This document shows, in pieces, positions 6,534 to 8,546 of a stretch of 8,546 nucleotides of DNA; positions within the stretch are counted from its first letter, which is position 1, and each line of letters starts with the position of its first letter. Below the pieces are notes generated by a model that saw only the letters and a list, made by a program, of their open reading frames with translations, ran no database searches and had not been told where the DNA came from. The stretch comes from Prolixibacteraceae bacterium (lineage in GTDB: Bacteria > Bacteroidota > Bacteroidia > Bacteroidales > Prolixibacteraceae): assembly GCA_014380255.1 (NCBI GenBank), contig JACMKG010000046.1, forward strand, positions 1 through 8,546, written 5' to 3'. A program made the translations under genes and the position numbers.

Positions 6534-6850
6534 GCGTAAATTCCATTTTTAATGGCATTTGCAAATATGGGCTGCTTACCTCGAAGGGAATTCATCTCTT
6601 TGAGAGACAATAAATGAACGTCAATCAGAATATTGTATTTCAAATCCATATCGTAGCATATGTCCAAAATTCTATCTTCATCCTGCTTGGTGTAGTCATT
6701 GTTAAGAAGAATGAGAACATCATAGTCCGAAAACTCATTGGCATTGTTATTGGCCTGTGATCCAAAAAGAACAACATTATTGATGGCTGAAGGAAATTGC
6801 TCTTGCAGCCTAACTTTTAAATCCAACAATATTTTGTTCTTGTCTATCAT
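6530..6850 (-). CDS. MNT-type minimal nucleotidyltransferase, putative antitoxin
   Basis: This 106-residue protein of the DNA polymerase beta-like minimal nucleotidyltransferase family is a normal length for the group. The signature is VLFGSQA (27-33) followed by FSDYDVLIL (40-48). Gly30/Ser31 form the nucleotide-binding turn, Asp42 and Asp44 are metal ligands, and a third carboxylate, Asp77, sits in LIDVHLLS. All catalytic residues appear intact, so it should be enzymatically competent. In characterised pairs the MNT partner transfers AMP units to a tyrosine of the HEPN toxin and blocks it; that is family knowledge, not shown here. It is the first gene of the two-gene operon and ends in an ATGA overlap with the HEPN gene. 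The start is the ATG at 6850, preceded by AGAG as a weak ribosome-binding sequence. Confidence 0.88.
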   Translation of the reverse strand: MIDKNKILLDLKVRLQEQFPSAINNVVLFGSQANNNANEFSDYDVLILLNNDYTKQDEDRILDICYDMDLKYNILIDVHLLSLKEMNSLRGKQPIFANAIKNGIYA

Positions 6851-6893
6851 CTCTGAAATTTTGAGCTAAGGTACTAATAATCTAAGGTTTCTG

Positions 6894-6901
6894 CAAGTAT
6901 A
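6894..6901 (-). promoter_or_regulatory. Possible -7 element for the MNT/HEPN operon
   Basis: Read on the minus strand it is TATACTTG, one mismatch from TAnnTTTG, 43 bases upstream of the MNT start. No correctly spaced -33 TTTG is visible, so this is only a candidate. Confidence 0.28.
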
Positions 6902-7031
6902 TAAATTTAGTTGTCTACTTTACTTTAATAATCAAATTGGATCATTACTTTTTTATTCACACGGGATAAATTTTATTTTACCGGATCAAGCCGAGTATCT
7001 ACCCCCTTTAATAATTTACTCAATTGTGCAC

Positions 7032-7061
7032 TTTCTACTTGAAACAATCTTCTTATCTTTG
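7032..7061 (+). promoter_or_regulatory. Bacteroidota-type promoter of leuS
   Basis: TATCTTTG at 7054-7061 matches the -7 consensus TAnnTTTG exactly. TTTC at 7032-7035 is one base from the -33 TTTG, with an 18-base gap, close to the usual spacing. The element lies 38 bases before the leuS ATG, giving a leader of about 30 bases. It supports both the leuS start and the Bacteroidota assignment. Confidence 0.6.
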
Positions 7062-7099
7062 CCCCTCATCATCTTAAGCCTTTAATACACACATAAAAA

Positions 7100-8546
7100 A
7101 TGGAATACAAATTCTGGGAAATTGAGCCGAAATGGCAGCAATACTGGGAGGAACATAAAACGTTTAAAACTACAAACGACTTCTCGAAACCAAAATATTA
7201 CGTGCTGGACATGTTCCCTTACCCTTCAGGGGCGGGATTGCATGTGGGCCATCCGGAAGGATATACCGCAACAGACATTATCAGCCGCTACAAACGAATG
7301 AAAGGCTTCAACGTTTTGCACCCCATGGGATGGGATGCTTTCGGGCTTCCGGCCGAGCAGTATGCCATTCAAACCGGAACTCACCCGGCGGTTACCACCA
7401 ACAAAAATTGCGACAATTTCCGCCGCCAGATCAAATCCCTTGGACTGAGCTACGACTGGGACCGCGAGATCAATACCACCGATCCCAAATATTTCCGCTG
7501 GACACAATGGATTTTTACCAAGCTGTACAATACATGGTTTGATGCTGAAACAGGCAAAGGCCGCCCTATCAGCGAACTGCCCATCCCGGCTGATATCCAG
7601 GCTCAGGGACAGGCTGCTGTAACTGCCTATACCGAAGAAAAACGCCTTGCCTATTACGGCAACGCCCAGGTGTGGTGGTGCCAGTCGTGCAAAACCGTGT
7701 GTGCCAACGAGGAAGTGCTTACCGACGGATCGCACGAGAAATGCGGAAACCAGGTAACGCGCAAGAACCTTAAACAGTGGCTGCTGCGTATTCCTCATTA
7801 TGCCGAACGCCTGTTACAGGGATTGGATGAACTGGACTGGCCTGAAGGCGTGAAAGACATGCAGAAGAACTGGATCGGCAAATCATCGGGCGCCGAGGTG
7901 GACTTTGCCATCGAAGGTATCAATGAAAAACTCAGGGTATACACCACGCGTCCCGATACCCTGTTTGGGGCTACCTATATGGTGGTGTCTCCCGAACATC
8001 CCATGCTCGAAAGCCTGGTAACTGCTGAAAATGCTGAAAAAGTAAAACAATACATTCAGGCCGCTTCCCTGAAATCAGATCTTGATCGTACGGAACTGGC
8101 CAAGGATAAAACGGGCGTGTTTACAGGCCGCAATGCCATCAATCCCATTACCGGATTGCCAATCCCTATCTGGATTGCCGATTATGTGCTGATGGGTTAC
8201 GGCACCGGGGCTATCATGGCCGTGCCTGCCCACGATACCCGTGACTTTGAGTTTGCTCAAAAATTCAACATTCCCATTGTTTGTATCCTGGATCCCAAGT
8301 CGGCTGATGAAGAGACGCGTGCCAAAGTGCTGGCCGGTGAAGCCTGCTGGACCGAGGACGGCGCTTACATCAATTCAGCCAACCCTGCCATAGGTCTTGA
8401 CTTAAATGGCATGAACAAAAAACAGGGGATTGCCACAGTAGTTAAATGGTTGGGTGAAAATAATATCGGGGAAGCTACCACGAATTTCAAACTGCGCGAC
8501 TGGCTGTTTAGCCGCCAGCGCTACTGGGGAGAGCCTTTCCCTGTGA
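7100..8546 (+). CDS. leuS: Leucyl-tRNA synthetase, N-terminal part (cut by window end)
   Basis: LeuRS is the class I aminoacyl-tRNA synthetase that charges tRNA-Leu in the cytoplasm. The first 482 residues are present, about half of the usual 900-odd, and the frame is open to the window edge. Motifs are [12 protein letters not shown] (41-52 region, with the HIGH-type HVGH at 48-51), [13 protein letters not shown], a zinc-insert region beginning [15 protein letters not shown] and ending near EKCGN, and the CP1 editing domain with [11 protein letters not shown] (threonine-rich) and [19 protein letters not shown] containing the conserved editing Asp. It ends at [17 protein letters not shown], just after the editing domain. 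The KMSKS loop and anticodon-binding domain lie outside. The stretch between [10 protein letters not shown] and the zinc insert is lengthened, as I recall for Bacteroidota LeuRS. The ATG at 7100 gives the normal [16 protein letters not shown] start, without a Shine-Dalgarno sequence. Confidence 0.97.
   Translation, partial: MEYKFWEIEPKWQQYWEEHKTFKTTNDFSKPKYYVLDMFPYPSGAGLHVGHPEGYTATDIISRYKRMKGFNVLHPMGWDAFGLPAEQYAIQTGTHPAVTTNKNCDNFRRQIKSLGLSYDWDREINTTDPKYFRWTQWIFTKLYNTWFDAETGKGRPISELPIPADIQAQGQAAVTAYTEEKRLAYYGNAQVWWCQSCKTVCANEEVLTDGSHEKCGNQVTRKNLKQWLLRIPHYAERLLQGLDELDWPEGVKDMQKNWIGKSSGAEVDFAIEGINEKLRVYTTRPDTLFGATYMVVSPEHPMLESLVTAENAEKVKQYIQAASLKSDLDRTELAKDKTGVFTGRNAINPITGLPIPIWIADYVLMGYGTGAIMAVPAHDTRDFEFAQKFNIPIVCILDPKSADEETRAKVLAGEACWTEDGAYINSANPAIGLDLNGMNKKQGIATVVKWLGENNIGEATTNFKLRDWLFSRQRYWGEPFPV

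Noticed and set aside
6851..7099. Possible RNA gene or T-box-type leader upstream of leuS
   Set aside because: The predicted leader is only about 30 bases, there is no recognisable T-box or terminator structure, and the rest of the 249-base spacer is featureless AT-rich DNA apart from the two promoter candidates.
7226..7798. A 190-codon open frame on the minus strand
   Set aside because: It is antisense to the catalytic and zinc-insert region of leuS, which is unmistakable; no independent evidence of coding.

Overview
The window looks like a chromosomal segment of a member of the Bacteroidota, probably in or near the Bacteroidales. The evidence is a dihydroorotase of the DDQVHFREPG type, a LeuRS with the Bacteroidota-style sequence before its zinc insert, promoter-like TAnnTTTG elements with almost no Shine-Dalgarno sequences, and a secretory signal that leaves Gln as the predicted first mature residue. 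This is a family-level inference; I cannot name a genus.

Layout from left to right. (1) Positions 1-573 (+) hold the 3' end of a coiled-coil surface/envelope-type protein of unknown function. It ends at a strong bidirectional terminator (616-648) shared with the convergent pyrC. (2) pyrC (659-2002, -) encodes a class I-like dihydroorotase. Upstream of it on the same strand lies a polyprenol-phosphate-mannose synthase-like glycosyltransferase (about 2109-2849, -). An intrinsic terminator (2059-2080) separates the two, so pyrC probably has its own promoter. (3) A 361-base stretch (2850-3210) carries two related degenerate repeats and a GC-rich palindrome. (4) A large exported protein (3211-6009, +) fuses a seven-repeat YncE/YVTN beta-propeller to an alkaline-phosphatase-superfamily phosphoesterase. 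(5) An AT-rich two-gene HEPN/MNT toxin-antitoxin-type cassette (6129-6850, -) has an ATGA overlap. (6) The 5' half of leuS (7100 to the window end, +) is preceded by a good Bacteroidota-type promoter.

The genes do not form one pathway. pyrC (pyrimidine synthesis), the glycosyltransferase (lipid-linked sugar donor) and leuS (translation) are housekeeping genes. The propeller-phosphoesterase is an exported enzyme of unknown substrate. The HEPN/MNT pair is the only clearly accessory element, and its base composition differs from its neighbours. I see no convincing new multi-gene system. The most unusual points are the non-coding repeat cluster upstream of the phosphoesterase, the His-to-Gln change in the dihydroorotase metal motif, and the HEPN/MNT cassette.
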